A stretch of DNA of 64,000 bases from Erwinia tracheiphila (GCF_021365465.1 NZ_CP089932.1:2294001-2358000), one strand, 5' to 3'. Shown: positions 1-10,436, counted from the first letter of the stretch. Translations and numbers: made by a program. Notes: generated by a model from the sequence alone, not told the origin.

Positions 1-519
1 CTGGTATATACAGCAGAGATTGATAACCGTTTTGGTTTCGCTAAAGTCAGTTCTCGCATTGGCCTTTCTTCTCCAGCAAAACTGTATAATAACGGGACGG
101 AATTTTTTAATGAAATTAACTCTGAACTTAAATTGGAGCCTGTGCACTGTATCTTAATTGACGAATGCCAGTTTTTGACACGTGAACAAGTTAAGGCCTT
201 ATCTGATGTGGTGGATTTTTTGGATATACCTGTACTTTGTTATGGGCTACGTACAGATTTTCGTGGTGAATTATTTAGCGGAAGTCAGTATTTATTGGCG
301 TGGTCGGATAAACTCGTTGAATTAAAAACCGTCTGTAATTGCGGCAGAAAAGCAGGTATGGTTTTAAGACTCGATGAAAAAAGTGTGCCTTATAAAGAAG
401 GTGAAAAGATTGTTATTGGTGGAAATGAAAGTTATCTATCCGTTTGCCGCAAGCATTATAAAGCTGCTATTGAACAGAATTGCTTACATTCTGTTGATGA
501 AAAATCGTATTGTAATTAA
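1..519 (+). CDS. tdk: Thymidine kinase, 3' part (N-terminus outside window)
   Basis: The reading frame is open from base 1 to the stop at 519, 172 codons. It corresponds to about residue 35 to the end of the roughly 205-residue E. coli enzyme, so only the N-terminal P-loop is missing. The enzyme phosphorylates thymidine with ATP in the cytoplasmic salvage pathway. Visible family marks are VYTAEID and [12 protein letters not shown] near the left edge, the Walker-B-like DECQF, the lasso segment YGLRTDF, and the zinc ligands in CNCGRK and CRKH. The apparent internal start at 133 is a TTG (Leu codon) in the middle of the gene and is not the real start. Convergent with adhE, as in E. coli. Confidence 0.95.
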   Translation: MVYTAEIDNRFGFAKVSSRIGLSSPAKLYNNGTEFFNEINSELKLEPVHCILIDECQFLTREQVKALSDVVDFLDIPVLCYGLRTDFRGELFSGSQYLLAWSDKLVELKTVCNCGRKAGMVLRLDEKSVPYKEGEKIVIGGNESYLSVCRKHYKAAIEQNCLHSVDEKSYCN

Positions 520-629
520 CCAGTACTAATCAGCTCAACCATATTTCAAAGGCAATCAGCCCTGTTACAGGTTAACTGATATTCTTATCAATAAAGCCAT
601 ATGTGGCCCGCTTCATTATGATTTTAAGT

Positions 630-653
630 GGGCACCGACAGAGGCCGGTACCC
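630..653 (-). terminator. Possible adhE terminator hairpin
   Basis: Read on the minus strand just past the adhE stop, GGGTACCG and CGGTGCCC can pair (one G-U) around an 8-base loop, followed by ACTTAAAATC. The T-tract is poor, so an intrinsic terminator is only possible. Confidence 0.35.
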
Positions 654-669
654 AGGTTTTGAAGTACGA

Positions 670-3348
670 CTATCGCTTAATTTTCTTTTCTGTATTCTTT
701 TTCTCTTCGGGCCGGTCAGCATTGCTGGTTACGTTTAATGACTCTGTGAATGCGCGACCATAAAACGAATCGAGCATAATCTGCTTCAGTTCACTGATCA
801 GCGGGTAGCGTGGGTTAGCTCCGGTACACTGATCGTCGAATGCATCTTCAGCAAGTTTATCCACTTTGGCCAGAAAGTCTGCTTCCTGCACACCCGCTTC
901 ACGTATTGACTTGGGAATGCCCAGCTCAGCTTTCATGCCTTCCAGCCACAACAATAACTTCTCAATCTTTTGTGCGGTACGATCGCCTGCTGTACTAAGG
1001 CGAAGATGATCAGCTATTTCTGCATAACGCCGGCGTGCCTGAGGACGATCGTACTGACTAAATGCTGTTTGCTTAGTTGGATTATCGTTAGCGTTATAAC
1101 GAATGACATTGCTGATAAGCAGTGCATTAGCCAGGCCGTGTGGAATATGGAATTCAGACCCTAACTTATGGGCCATTGAATGACATACACCAAGAAAAGC
1201 ATTAGCAAATGCGATCCCGGCAATAGTTGCAGCATTATGAACGCGCTCACGTGCAACCGGATTTTTAGCCCCCTCATGATAACTGGCAGGAAGATTTTCC
1301 TGGAGCAATTTCAACGACTGTAATGCCTGACCGTCAGAATATTCGTTGGCCAGCACTGAGACATAGGCTTCAAGTGAGTGGGTTACTGCATCAAGGCCAC
1401 CGAATGCACAAAGCGACTTAGGCATATTCATGACCAGGTTGGCATCAACAATGGCCATGTCTGGCGTTAACGCGTAATCCGCAAGGGGATATTTTTGTCC
1501 GGTTGTATCATCTGTCACCACAGCAAACGGTGTTACCTCTGAACCCGTTCCCGATGTAGTCGTAATAGCAATCATTTTGGCTTTTACGCCCATTTTGGGA
1601 AATTTATAGATGCGTTTACGGATATCCATAAAACGAAGAGCCAGTTCTTCAAAGGCTGTTTCGGGATGCTCATACATAACCCACATTATTTTGGCTGCGT
1701 CCATTGGAGAGCCTCCGCCCAAAGCAATGATGACATCAGGTTTAAACGAATTCATCTGCTCTGTGCCCTTACGTACGATACTTAGCGTTGGATCCGCTTC
1801 AACTTCAAAAAATATCTCTGTTTCAATACCGTGCGTTTTTAAAACTGAAACAATCTGGTCGGCATAGCCGTTGTTAAAGAGGAAACGGTCAGTAACGATA
1901 AAAGCACGTTTGGCACCATCGGTAGCCACTTCTTCCATGGCTATGGGAAGTGAACCACGACGGAAGTAGATAGACCCAGGAAGTTTGTGCCACAACATAT
2001 TTTCAGCTCGCTTTGCCACGGTTTTCTTATTAATAAGATGCTTCGGCCCGACGTTTTCGGAAATGGAGTTACCGCCCCATGAACCGCAACCAAGCGTCAG
2101 CGATGGTGCAAGTTTGAAATTATAGAGGTCGCCAATGCCACCCTGAGAAGCAGGCGTGTTAATCAGAATGCGTGCAGTTTTCATTTTGTCGCCAAAATAG
2201 TTAACGCGTTCGCGTTCGTTATCCTGATCAGTGTAAAGGCAGGAGGTATGGCCGATGCCTCCCATCGCAACCAGTTTTTCTGCTTTACTAACCGCATCTT
2301 CAAAATCTTTGGCACGGTACATGGCCAGGGAAGGTGAAAGCTTTTCGTGTGCGAAAGGCTCTGATTCGTCCACGAGCGTAACTTCACCGATAAGAATTTT
2401 TGTATTCACAGGGACGTTAATGCCCGCAATTTCGGCAATTTTTACCGCAGGCTGACCTACAATGGCTGCATTCAACGCGCCGTTTTTCAGGATAACATCC
2501 TGAACAGCTTTTAATTCCTTGCCCTGAAGTAGATGTCCACCGTGGCTGGCGAAACGTTCTTTTACAGCATCATAAACTTCGTCCACGACGATAACTGATT
2601 GCTCAGAGGCGCAGATAACGCCGTTATCGAAGGTTTTTGACATCAAAATTGATGCGACGGCACGTTTAATATCTGCCGTTTCATCAATTACAACCGGCGT
2701 ATTGCCTGCTCCTACACCAATAGCAGGTTTTCCAGAACTGTAGGCCGCTTTAACCATTCCGGGCCCGCCAGTCGCAAGTATCAGGTTGATATCGGGATGG
2801 TGCATTAGCTGGTTTGAAAGTTCGACTGAAGGAACATCAATCCATCCAATAATATCTTTGGGTGCACCAGCTGCAATTGCTGCCTGAAGTACAATATCTG
2901 CTGCTTTATTTGTGGCATTTTTCGCCCTTGGGTGTGGCGAAAAAATAATTCCATTTCGGGTTTTCAGGCTGATAAGCGCTTTAAAAATGGCTGTTGATGT
3001 AGGGTTAGTGGTAGGTACAATTCCACAGATAAGACCAGTTGGTTCAGCGATGGTGATTGTGCCAAACGTTTCATCTGTGCTCAGAATGCCGCACGTTTTT
3101 TCATCTTTATAAGCGTTATAAATATACTCTGAAGCAAAATGGTTTTTGATAACTTTATCTTCGACAATGCCCATTCCTGATTCTGCCACCGCCATTTTTG
3201 CCAGCGGGATACGTGCATCGGCGGCTGCAAGCGCTGCGGCCCGAAAAATCTTGTCAACCTGCTCTTGAGTGAAATTGGTATATTCACGCTGTGCTTTTTT
3301 AACACGTTCAACCAGTGCGTTAAGTTCAGCAACATTAGTAACGGGCAT
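670..3348 (-). CDS. adhE: Bifunctional acetaldehyde-CoA / alcohol dehydrogenase
   Basis: 892 residues, against 891 in E. coli. It reduces acetyl-CoA to acetaldehyde and then to ethanol with NADH, the redox-balancing branch of mixed-acid fermentation, and assembles into cytoplasmic spirosome filaments. The N-terminal aldehyde dehydrogenase half (about 1-440) shows the GVGAGNTP NAD-binding loop and the catalytic Cys in NGVICASEQS near residue 246. The C-terminal iron-dependent alcohol dehydrogenase half (about 450-870) shows GGGSPMDAAK and the metal-binding His region HSMAHKLG...HIPHGLANA. The ATG at 3348 has AGGAG seven bases upstream on the minus strand. With ldhA broken elsewhere in this window, AdhE may carry more of the fermentative NADH load (inference). 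Confidence 0.97.
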   Translation of the reverse strand: MPVTNVAELNALVERVKKAQREYTNFTQEQVDKIFRAAALAAADARIPLAKMAVAESGMGIVEDKVIKNHFASEYIYNAYKDEKTCGILSTDETFGTITIAEPTGLICGIVPTTNPTSTAIFKALISLKTRNGIIFSPHPRAKNATNKAADIVLQAAIAAGAPKDIIGWIDVPSVELSNQLMHHPDINLILATGGPGMVKAAYSSGKPAIGVGAGNTPVVIDETADIKRAVASILMSKTFDNGVICASEQSVIVVDEVYDAVKERFASHGGHLLQGKELKAVQDVILKNGALNAAIVGQPAVKIAEIAGINVPVNTKILIGEVTLVDESEPFAHEKLSPSLAMYRAKDFEDAVSKAEKLVAMGGIGHTSCLYTDQDNERERVNYFGDKMKTARILINTPASQGGIGDLYNFKLAPSLTLGCGSWGGNSISENVGPKHLINKKTVAKRAENMLWHKLPGSIYFRRGSLPIAMEEVATDGAKRAFIVTDRFLFNNGYADQIVSVLKTHGIETEIFFEVEADPTLSIVRKGTEQMNSFKPDVIIALGGGSPMDAAKIMWVMYEHPETAFEELALRFMDIRKRIYKFPKMGVKAKMIAITTTSGTGSEVTPFAVVTDDTTGQKYPLADYALTPDMAIVDANLVMNMPKSLCAFGGLDAVTHSLEAYVSVLANEYSDGQALQSLKLLQENLPASYHEGAKNPVARERVHNAATIAGIAFANAFLGVCHSMAHKLGSEFHIPHGLANALLISNVIRYNANDNPTKQTAFSQYDRPQARRRYAEIADHLRLSTAGDRTAQKIEKLLLWLEGMKAELGIPKSIREAGVQEADFLAKVDKLAEDAFDDQCTGANPRYPLISELKQIMLDSFYGRAFTESLNVTSNADRPEEKKNTEKKIKR

Positions 3349-3811
3349 AGTGCGCTCCTGATGGAAGTTTAAACTCTATTAGTAAACAAGTCAGAATCAG
3401 GGAGTATAGCCACCGGAAATGAATTTGCTGAGGGAAAACGAGTGGCTACATTGTGCTAAATAAGCTTTAGTTCCAATGGTTTACTGAGAAAGTCTACTAT
3501 TAAAACGGTTGATAAATATGCTTCGGCTTTTTGCCTGTCTGGAGTTAGATCTTACTCACAACGGGTAAGGTCAATTTTGATCTGAGTCATGTCATGCGCA
3601 AGCTGACTTCTTTCAGCTCTAATCTTTAGCGGTTTTAGGGTGTGTCTGCATAACCTGTTATTATTTATAGTTTAATCAATACTATTACCTGACTTATAGT
3701 CTTATCTGTTGTTTATAAATACCAGATAAAAACATATTCATTGAGCATGGAAAGAGGGCGGATTTTACATTAAATTAGGCGCCAGCAAATCAGTCTGCTC
3801 AGGAGCGCCGC
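3349..3811. other. adhE-ychE divergent intergenic region
   Basis: 463 bases between the divergent adhE and ychE start codons, AT-rich. In E. coli the matching interval carries the long, multiply regulated adhE promoter region. No operator could be assigned here with confidence and no small gene is visible. Confidence 0.5.
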
Positions 3812-4459
3812 GTGAATTCGATATTTATTGATATTTCTATTTATATAAAATTTTTTGTGGGGCTGTTTGCCCTGGTAAATCCATTCGGCATTATTCCTGT
3901 TTTTATTAGCATGACCAGCTATCAGGTGCCTGCTGCAAGAAATAAAACTAATCTGACTGCAAATCTTTCTGTGGCGATTATTTTGTGGATCTCCCTGTTT
4001 CTTGGAAAGATTATTTTGCATTTTTTTGGTATTTCCATCGATTCTTTCCGTATTGCTGGTGGGATTCTGGTGGTAACCATTGCGATGTCAATGATCAGCG
4101 GCAAGCTGGGTGAGGATAAGCAAAATAAACAGGAAAAATCAGAAACCGCTATAAGAGAAAGTATTGGCGTGGTGCCGCTTGCTTTACCTTTAATGGCTGG
4201 ACCAGGTGCAATCAGTTCAACCATTGTCTGGAGTTCGCGTTACCACAGCTGGCATAACCTGATAGGTTTTAGCATTTCAGTTGCTCTTTTTTCAATCTGC
4301 TGCTGGCTGGTGTTTCGTGCTGCGCCGTTAATGGTTCGTTTACTTGGGCAAACGGGTATCAATGTTATTACCCGAATTATGGGGTTGTTGCTCATGGCGC
4401 TTGGGATAGAGTTTGTTGTCACGGGGATCAAAGCGTTGTTTCCTGGTTTGGCTGGTTGA
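3812..4459 (+). CDS. ychE: YchE, MarC/UPF0056 family inner membrane protein
   Basis: 215 residues, the same length as E. coli YchE. It is a polytopic membrane protein with about six hydrophobic segments and the family signatures GLFALVNPFGIIPVF near the N-terminus and LPLMAGPGAISS in the middle. The family has no firmly established transport substrate. The start is a GTG at 3812 with AGGAG nine bases upstream; no ATG fits the family N-terminus. It sits between adhE and opp as in E. coli. A strong hairpin follows its stop codon. Confidence 0.93.
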   Translation: MNSIFIDISIYIKFFVGLFALVNPFGIIPVFISMTSYQVPAARNKTNLTANLSVAIILWISLFLGKIILHFFGISIDSFRIAGGILVVTIAMSMISGKLGEDKQNKQEKSETAIRESIGVVPLALPLMAGPGAISSTIVWSSRYHSWHNLIGFSISVALFSICCWLVFRAAPLMVRLLGQTGINVITRIMGLLLMALGIEFVVTGIKALFPGLAG

Positions 4460-4482
4460 ATATACTCCTGCGAAACCTCTCT

Positions 4483-4509
4483 AAAAGCGCAGAATCTGCG
4501 CTTTTTTTT
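4483..4509 (+). terminator. Rho-independent terminator after ychE
   Basis: AAAGCGCAGA and TCTGCGCTTT form a perfect stem with almost no loop, followed by a run of eight T. It starts 23 bases after the ychE stop and would separate ychE from the opp leader. Confidence 0.9.
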
Positions 4510-5045
4510 GTCTGAAATTAATAATTGCACTTAATCTGTACATTTTGTTTTTTTTTGCACTAAAGTGGTGCAATTATGTTTTTTTCTTAAGGCAGGAAAA
4601 AATTATTAGTGTAATTACTGCAATAATTTTGATGCAGAAAAATATTTTACAACTTAAATGACATTTTTTGAATTTTAAATCTATTTATATGCTTTTTATT
4701 AGTTCAATAAACCTATAAAAAATTAAAGAAGAATAAAAATTCTAAAATACTCTTTCCTGTCCCAAATTGTGCACTATGTAGCCATAATGAATTTTTAACG
4801 TGTGCATTGTAGCGGTGATTTTATAAGTTATTGTAATTTTTAGTTTAAATGTTATTTTTTAATATAAAATAACGCTTCACCTGTAAAAAATCTCATGATA
4901 GAAAGAAGGTTGTTTAACAACTTCATCATTATGCCGAAGTTGATCAAACCAGGTTCTGCGCGTTGTTGAAAGAAAAGGGTAATACCTGGCATCACTTGTG
5001 CAGTGAATGACGTTCCGCAGCCAGCGATGTCGGGATTATGGCTTG
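4510..5045 (+). other. Long AT-rich leader region upstream of the first oppA
   Basis: About 530 bases with no supportable gene, strongly AT-rich with several T and A tracts. In E. coli and Salmonella the opp operon has a long regulated leader controlled by Lrp and by the GcvB small RNA. The same kind of control is likely here, but I cannot point to a specific site. Confidence 0.4.
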
Positions 5046-6713
5046 ATGATAACTAACACAAGTTGCTTACGATCAATGATAAGTTCTTTTATGCGCAGTC
5101 GCACTGTTTGTCAGCTCGCTTTACTTAGTTTTGTTGCCGTCACAGGTAATACATTTGCCGATACCGTACCAGCAAATATTGCGCTGGCCTCACAGCAGCA
5201 CATTGTTATTAACAACGGTGGTGAGGTGTCTTCACTCGACCCTCAAAAAACCGAAGGCGTGCCGGAAAGTAACGTAATAATGAATTTGCTTGAAGGTTTG
5301 GTGACAACCGATAATTTTGGGCAGATTGTGCCGGGGGTGGCGGAAAGTTGGCAGAGTGAGCAGGGCAGAGTCTGGACGTTTACTTTGAGAAAAGATGCAA
5401 CGTGGAGTAATGGCGAGTTGGTTACTGCAGCAGACTTCGTCTACAGCTGGCAGCGGCTTGCCGATCCTGCAACCGCATCACCTTATTCCAGTTATTTGCA
5501 GTACGCGCATATTGAAAACATTGACGATATTCTTGCCGGTAAGAAGCCACCGCAGGCACTTGGAGTCAGGGCTCTTGACCCACACCATTTGCAGGTCACG
5601 CTGACCGCAATGGTTCCCTATTTCATTACGCTTGTTACGCATACGTCAATGATGCCGGTGAATCGTCATGCACTGGAAAAATGGGGAGACCGATGGACGC
5701 TTCCCGGGCAGTATATTGGCAACGGTGCTTACACACTCAGCAACTGGGTAATTAACGAAAAGATTGAAGTGAAGCGCAACCCGCTTTACTGGAACAACAG
5801 CAAAACCATTATTACCAGGGGTACCTTACTGCCGATCACTTCCACGACTGGTGATGTTAACCGTTACCGTAGTGGTGAAATTGATATTACTGACAGCGTG
5901 TTACCGCCGGAACAATTTCCGATGTTAAAAAAAACACTGGGAAAAGAGTTACATATTAATCCATTACTTTGCACGTTCTATTATGAACTAAACAACAGAC
6001 GCCCGCCCTTTGATGATCCGCGTGTTCGCACCGCAGTCAAACTCACTCTTGATCGCAGCATCATTACTGAAAAAATTATGGCGCAGGGACAAATACCTGC
6101 GGGCACCTTCACCCCTCCGTTTATTCATGGTGCTGAACTCAGACAACCCGACTGGATGAGCCTCACCCAGGCACAGCGCAATCAGCAGGCAAAAAATCTG
6201 CTGAAGGAAGCAGGTTACAGTACCGATAAACCATTGCGTTTTTCACTGTTGTATAACACTTCAGATATCAATCAGAAGCAGGCGATTGTTGCCGCTTCAA
6301 TGTGGAAGAAAAATCTGGGTGCGGATGTAACCTTAAATAATCAGGAATGGAAAACCATGTTGGATACTCGCCATCAGGGCAGTTTCGACGTGGCACGCGC
6401 CACATGGTGTTCGGATTATAACGAGCCATCGACGTTTCTGAATGCGATGCTCAGTAATTCTTCAAACAACACGGTTTTCTACCGCAGTGAGAAATTTGAT
6501 GCGCTGATGGCGAAAACGCTGACTGCAGGTAACGATGCAGAAAGAGCAGAATACTATCAGCAGGCTGAACAGCAGCTTGATAGCGACTCTCCTGTTGTAC
6601 CTGTTTACTATCGCGTCAGTACACGCCTGGTAAAACCCTGGGTAGGGGGTTTTACCGGTAAAGACCCGCAGGACCTGACGGCACTGAAGTATTACTACAT
6701 CATAAGGCATTGA
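5007..6713 (+). CDS. Oligopeptide-binding protein, OppA family, upstream paralogue
   Basis: An OppA-family periplasmic solute-binding protein (SBP_bac_5), clearly homologous along its whole length to the OppA encoded directly downstream. It keeps LDPQKTEGVPESN, FVYSWQRLADP, TFYYELNNRRPPFDDPRVR and the C-terminal YYRVSTRLVKPWVGG. It should bind short peptides and deliver them to OppBCDF. The start is uncertain: the frame opens at 5007, but a normal signal peptide (cleavage after NTFA) fits a start at 5091, 5076 or 5046 better; none has a strong ribosome site. The mature part is full length. A tandem oppA is absent in E. coli K-12, which has one oppA here, so this is a duplication, possibly with altered peptide preference. 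Confidence 0.9.
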   Translation: MTFRSQRCRDYGLMITNTSCLRSMISSFMRSRTVCQLALLSFVAVTGNTFADTVPANIALASQQHIVINNGGEVSSLDPQKTEGVPESNVIMNLLEGLVTTDNFGQIVPGVAESWQSEQGRVWTFTLRKDATWSNGELVTAADFVYSWQRLADPATASPYSSYLQYAHIENIDDILAGKKPPQALGVRALDPHHLQVTLTAMVPYFITLVTHTSMMPVNRHALEKWGDRWTLPGQYIGNGAYTLSNWVINEKIEVKRNPLYWNNSKTIITRGTLLPITSTTGDVNRYRSGEIDITDSVLPPEQFPMLKKTLGKELHINPLLCTFYYELNNRRPPFDDPRVRTAVKLTLDRSIITEKIMAQGQIPAGTFTPPFIHGAELRQPDWMSLTQAQRNQQAKNLLKEAGYSTDKPLRFSLLYNTSDINQKQAIVAASMWKKNLGADVTLNNQEWKTMLDTRHQGSFDVARATWCSDYNEPSTFLNAMLSNSSNNTVFYRSEKFDALMAKTLTAGNDAERAEYYQQAEQQLDSDSPVVPVYYRVSTRLVKPWVGGFTGKDPQDLTALKYYYIIRH

Positions 6714-6881
6714 GTTTAATTTTTTCTCTGGCAAGGACACCGGACGCGACATTTTATGGCAAGGCTAAAGCAGCAAATGACTCAGAATCCAATCGTTCTG
6801 GCACCTGAGAAACCCGATTAACGGGGATCGCTGATGTGTCCTGTGCGCATCGGCAAAAATATAACTGGAGTTAATAACGAC

Positions 6882-8513
6882 ATGACCAACATCACTAAAA
6901 AAAGCCTGGTTGCATTAGGCATACTGACTGCACTGGCTGGAAATTCGGTAATGGCAGCAACGGTACCAGCAGGTGTCGAGCTGGCAGCAAAACAGGAGCT
7001 GGTAAAAGGAAATGGCAGCGAGGTCCAGTCACTTGACCCACACAAAATTGAAGGTACGCCAGAATCTAATGTGAGTCGCGATCTGCTGGAAGGCCTGGTT
7101 ATCAGCGATTTGCAGGGTCATCCGATTCCCGGCGTGGCAGAAAGTTGGGAAAATAAAGACGGTAAAGTATGGATCTTCCACCTGCGTCAAAACGCGAAAT
7201 GGTCAAATGGTCAGCCTGTGACGGCTCAGGACTTTGTCTACAGCTGGCAGCGCCTTGCCGATCCTAAAACGGCGTCTCCGTATGCCAGTTATTTGCAGTA
7301 TGGTCATCTGGAAAATGTTGATGACATTATTGCCGGTAAAAAGTCACCGGACACGCTTGGTGTAAAAGCCCTGGATGACCATACATTGCAGGTCACCCTG
7401 ACCGAATCGGTACCGTATTTTTACAAGTTGCTTATTCATGCCTCAATGTCCCCGGTCTATAAGCCAGCTGTTGATAAATTCGGCGACAAGTGGACACAGC
7501 CTGAGAACTGGGTTGGCAACGGCGCATTTAAGCTTCAGAGCCACATCATCAATGAAAGCATCGTGGTGGTTCGCAATCCGGATTACTGGGACAACGTCAA
7601 TACCAGACTCGATAAAGTGACTTTCCTGCCTATCTCATCGGAAGTCGGTGATGTGAATCGTTATTTCAGTAACGGCGGTAGCGATCTGACTTATAACAAC
7701 ATGCCAATTGAGCTGTTTAAAAAGTTACAGCGTGAAAACCCGAAAGAAATGCATGTTGATCCTTATCTGTGCACCTATTACTACGAAATCAACAACCAGA
7801 AGCCGCCATTTGACGACGTTCGTGTACGTACCGCCCTAAAACTGGGTCTCGATCAGGACATCATGGTGAACAAAGTGCTGGCACAGGGACAGTTACCAGC
7901 ATGGAGCTACACGCCGCCTGCCACAGATGGTGCTGCGTTGATCAAACCAGAATGGGCTACCTGGTCACAGGAAAAACGTAACGAAGAAGCGAAAAAACTT
8001 CTTGCCCAGGCTGGTTATACCGCTGACAAGCCTCTCAGTTTCGAACTGCTTTATAACACGTCCGATCTGCACAAAAAGCTGGCTATTGCAGCTTCATCAA
8101 TCTGGAAGAAAAATCTGGGCGTGAATATCAAGTTGAACAATCAGGAGTGGAAAACGTTCCTGGATACCCGTCATCAGGGGACCTTTGATGTTGCCCGCGC
8201 TGCATGGTGTGCGGACTACAATGAACCTACCTCATTCCTTAATACCATGTTGACCGGCAGCAGTAATAATACGTCTCATTATTCCTCTGCGGAATTTGAT
8301 AAGGCGATTGCAGATGCAGGCAAGGCTGCTGATGAGAAAGGCCGTAGCGATCTTTACGCCAAAGCCGAGCAGATACTGGATAAAGATTCAGTTATTGCAC
8401 CGGTTTACTACTACGTGAATGCCCGTCTGGTGAAAACTTATGTCGGTGGCTATACGGGTAAAGATGCGCTCGATAACGTTTATGATAAAAATCTCTATAT
8501 CATCAAACACTAA
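6882..8513 (+). CDS. oppA: Periplasmic oligopeptide-binding protein OppA
   Basis: With the start at 6882 the protein is exactly 543 residues, as in E. coli OppA, and begins MTNITKKSLVALGIL with a signal peptide cleaved after VMAA or VMA. TGGAG lies upstream at a workable distance. The frame extends back to 6834, but that extension has no family support. The protein captures di- to pentapeptides in the periplasm for the Opp ABC importer. Conserved motifs include VQSLDPHKIEG, PVTAQDFVYSWQR, CTYYYEINNQKPPF and CADYNEPTSFLNTM. It is the closer of the two paralogues to E. coli OppA. A GC-rich hairpin after the stop probably stabilises the oppA portion of the transcript. Confidence 0.96.
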   Translation: MTNITKKSLVALGILTALAGNSVMAATVPAGVELAAKQELVKGNGSEVQSLDPHKIEGTPESNVSRDLLEGLVISDLQGHPIPGVAESWENKDGKVWIFHLRQNAKWSNGQPVTAQDFVYSWQRLADPKTASPYASYLQYGHLENVDDIIAGKKSPDTLGVKALDDHTLQVTLTESVPYFYKLLIHASMSPVYKPAVDKFGDKWTQPENWVGNGAFKLQSHIINESIVVVRNPDYWDNVNTRLDKVTFLPISSEVGDVNRYFSNGGSDLTYNNMPIELFKKLQRENPKEMHVDPYLCTYYYEINNQKPPFDDVRVRTALKLGLDQDIMVNKVLAQGQLPAWSYTPPATDGAALIKPEWATWSQEKRNEEAKKLLAQAGYTADKPLSFELLYNTSDLHKKLAIAASSIWKKNLGVNIKLNNQEWKTFLDTRHQGTFDVARAAWCADYNEPTSFLNTMLTGSSNNTSHYSSAEFDKAIADAGKAADEKGRSDLYAKAEQILDKDSVIAPVYYYVNARLVKTYVGGYTGKDALDNVYDKNLYIIKH

Positions 8514-8522
8514 TGACAAGGC

Positions 8523-8544
8523 GAGGGAAGGGGAACCTTCCCTC
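8523..8544 (+). terminator. Intercistronic oppA-oppB hairpin (attenuating stem-loop)
   Basis: A perfect 9-bp stem, GAGGGAAGG paired with CCTTCCCTC around a GGAA tetraloop, lies in the 80-base gap between oppA and oppB and is followed about ten bases later by TATTTTT. Its position suits partial termination and 3' protection, giving more binding protein than permease, as is usual for such operons (inference). Confidence 0.75.
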
Positions 8545-8593
8545 TGTGTCTATTTTTAAGCAGTGCTGAGGCACAAGCCAGCAGGTACGGGCA

Positions 8594-9514
8594 ATGTTAA
8601 AGTTTATTTTACGTCGTGTTCTGGAAGCGATTCCGACGTTACTCATTTTAATTACTATCTCATTTTTTATGATGCGGCTGGCACCAGGCAGCCCTTTTAC
8701 TGGTGAACGAACGCTTGCGCCAGAGGTGATGGCGAATATTGAAGCGAAATATCACCTTAATGATCCCATCTGGAAACAGTACACCGACTACCTTGTACAG
8801 CTGGCTCACGGTGATTTCGGACCGTCATTTAAATATAAAGATTATTCAGTCAATTACCTGGTAGGGCATGCCTTTCCGGTATCCGCCAAACTGGGACTGG
8901 CTGCCTTTATCCTGGCGATAATTTTAGGCGTGGCGGCAGGGGTGATTGCTGCCCTTAAGCAGAACAGTAAATGGGATTTTGTGGTGATGGGTGTGGCGAT
9001 GACAGGGGTTGTCATTCCCAGCTTCGTCGTGGCCCCGCTGCTGGTGCTGATATTTGCTATTGCGCTCAAATGGTTGCCCGGAGGGGGATGGAATGGTGGA
9101 CAACTGAAATTTATGATTCTGCCGATGGTTGCACTGTCATTATCCTACATCGCCAGCATTGCTCGCATCACCCGTGGGTCCATGATTGAAGTACTGCATT
9201 CCAACTTTATCCGCACTGCGCGGGCGAAGGGATTACCGATGCGCCTGATTGTGTTACGGCATGCGCTGAAACCGGCAATGTTACCGGTTCTCTCTTATCT
9301 TGGTCCGGCCTTTGTCGGCATTATCACCGGTTCAATGGTAATTGAAAGCATTTATGGCCTGCCGGGAATAGGGCAGCTATTTGTCAATGGTGCGCTTAAC
9401 CGAGACTATTCTCTGGTGTTGAGCCTGACCATTCTGGTGGGATTTTTAACCATTCTTTTCAATGCGATCGTTGACGTGCTCTACGCCGTTATCGATCCCA
9501 AAATTCGTTACTGA
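8594..9514 (+). CDS. oppB: Oligopeptide ABC transporter permease OppB
   Basis: 306 residues, the E. coli length. A polytopic inner membrane permease of the DppB/OppB type, with N-terminal MLKFILRRVLEAIPTLLI and the EAA loop around RTARAKGLPMRLIVLRHALKPA, which contacts the ATPases. It pairs with OppC to form the translocation channel. It lies 80 bases after oppA and 13 bases before oppC, in the operon oppA-oppA-oppB-oppC-oppD-oppF. Confidence 0.96.
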   Translation: MLKFILRRVLEAIPTLLILITISFFMMRLAPGSPFTGERTLAPEVMANIEAKYHLNDPIWKQYTDYLVQLAHGDFGPSFKYKDYSVNYLVGHAFPVSAKLGLAAFILAIILGVAAGVIAALKQNSKWDFVVMGVAMTGVVIPSFVVAPLLVLIFAIALKWLPGGGWNGGQLKFMILPMVALSLSYIASIARITRGSMIEVLHSNFIRTARAKGLPMRLIVLRHALKPAMLPVLSYLGPAFVGIITGSMVIESIYGLPGIGQLFVNGALNRDYSLVLSLTILVGFLTILFNAIVDVLYAVIDPKIRY

Positions 9515-9527
9515 TTGGGAGCAGTCC

Positions 9528-10436
9528 ATGATGTTGAGTAAAAAAAATAGCGCTGCTCTTGACGCTTTCAGCGAAAAGCTTGAAATCGAGGGTCGCAGCC
9601 TCTGGCAGGATGCACGACGACGCTTTATACATAATCGCGCTGCGCTGGCAAGCCTGCTGGTTCTGCTGTTGATTGGCCTGTTTGTTGTTATTGCACCGGT
9701 GATTTCTTCATTTACCTATGATGACACCGACTGGGGAATGATGTCTGCTGCGCCGGATTTAGCGACAAAACACTATTTCGGAACGGATTCGTCAGGCCGA
9801 GATCTACTGGTCAGAGTGGCAATAGGCGGTCGCATTTCCTTAATGGTGGGAATCGCTTCTGCACTGGTTGCTGTCATTGTGGGAACCCTCTACGGTTCGC
9901 TGGCAGGATACCTTGGGGGTAAAACCGATTCGGTGATGATGCGACTGCTGGAAATCCTCAACTCCTTCCCGTTTATGTTCTTTGTCATCCTGCTGGTGAC
10001 CTTTTTTGGTCGTAATATTCTGCTGATTTTTGTTGCTATTGGCCTGGTTTCCTGGCTTGACATGGCGCGTATTGTTCGCGGGCAGACATTGAGCCTTAAG
10101 CGTAAAGAGTTTATCGAAGCTGCGCATGTTGGTGGCGTATCCACCTCCAGCATTGTGATAAGGCATATTGTGCCAAACGTGCTGGGTGTAGTCGTAGTGT
10201 ACGCGTCACTGTTGGTGCCGAGCATGATCCTGTTCGAATCTTTTCTCAGTTTTCTCGGTCTGGGTACGCAAGAGCCGCTGAGTAGTTGGGGGGCGTTGCT
10301 CAGTGATGGTGCGAATTCAATGGAGGTTTCTCTGTGGCTGTTATTGTTTCCGGCTGGATTTCTGGTGGTAACGCTTTTCTGTTTCAACTTTATCGGTGAT
10401 GGCCTCCGTGATGCCCTCGACCCGAAAGATCGCTAA
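9528..10436 (+). CDS. oppC: Oligopeptide ABC transporter permease OppC
   Basis: Starting at the ATG at 9528 ([17 protein letters not shown]) gives 302 residues, exactly the E. coli length, with GGGAG upstream. The frame extends further upstream to 9462 inside oppB, but that extension is not conserved. The protein has an N-terminal cytoplasmic stretch ([15 protein letters not shown]), then transmembrane helices and the EAA motif near [23 protein letters not shown]. It forms the channel with OppB. Confidence 0.96.
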   Translation: MMLSKKNSAALDAFSEKLEIEGRSLWQDARRRFIHNRAALASLLVLLLIGLFVVIAPVISSFTYDDTDWGMMSAAPDLATKHYFGTDSSGRDLLVRVAIGGRISLMVGIASALVAVIVGTLYGSLAGYLGGKTDSVMMRLLEILNSFPFMFFVILLVTFFGRNILLIFVAIGLVSWLDMARIVRGQTLSLKRKEFIEAAHVGGVSTSSIVIRHIVPNVLGVVVVYASLLVPSMILFESFLSFLGLGTQEPLSSWGALLSDGANSMEVSLWLLLFPAGFLVVTLFCFNFIGDGLRDALDPKDR

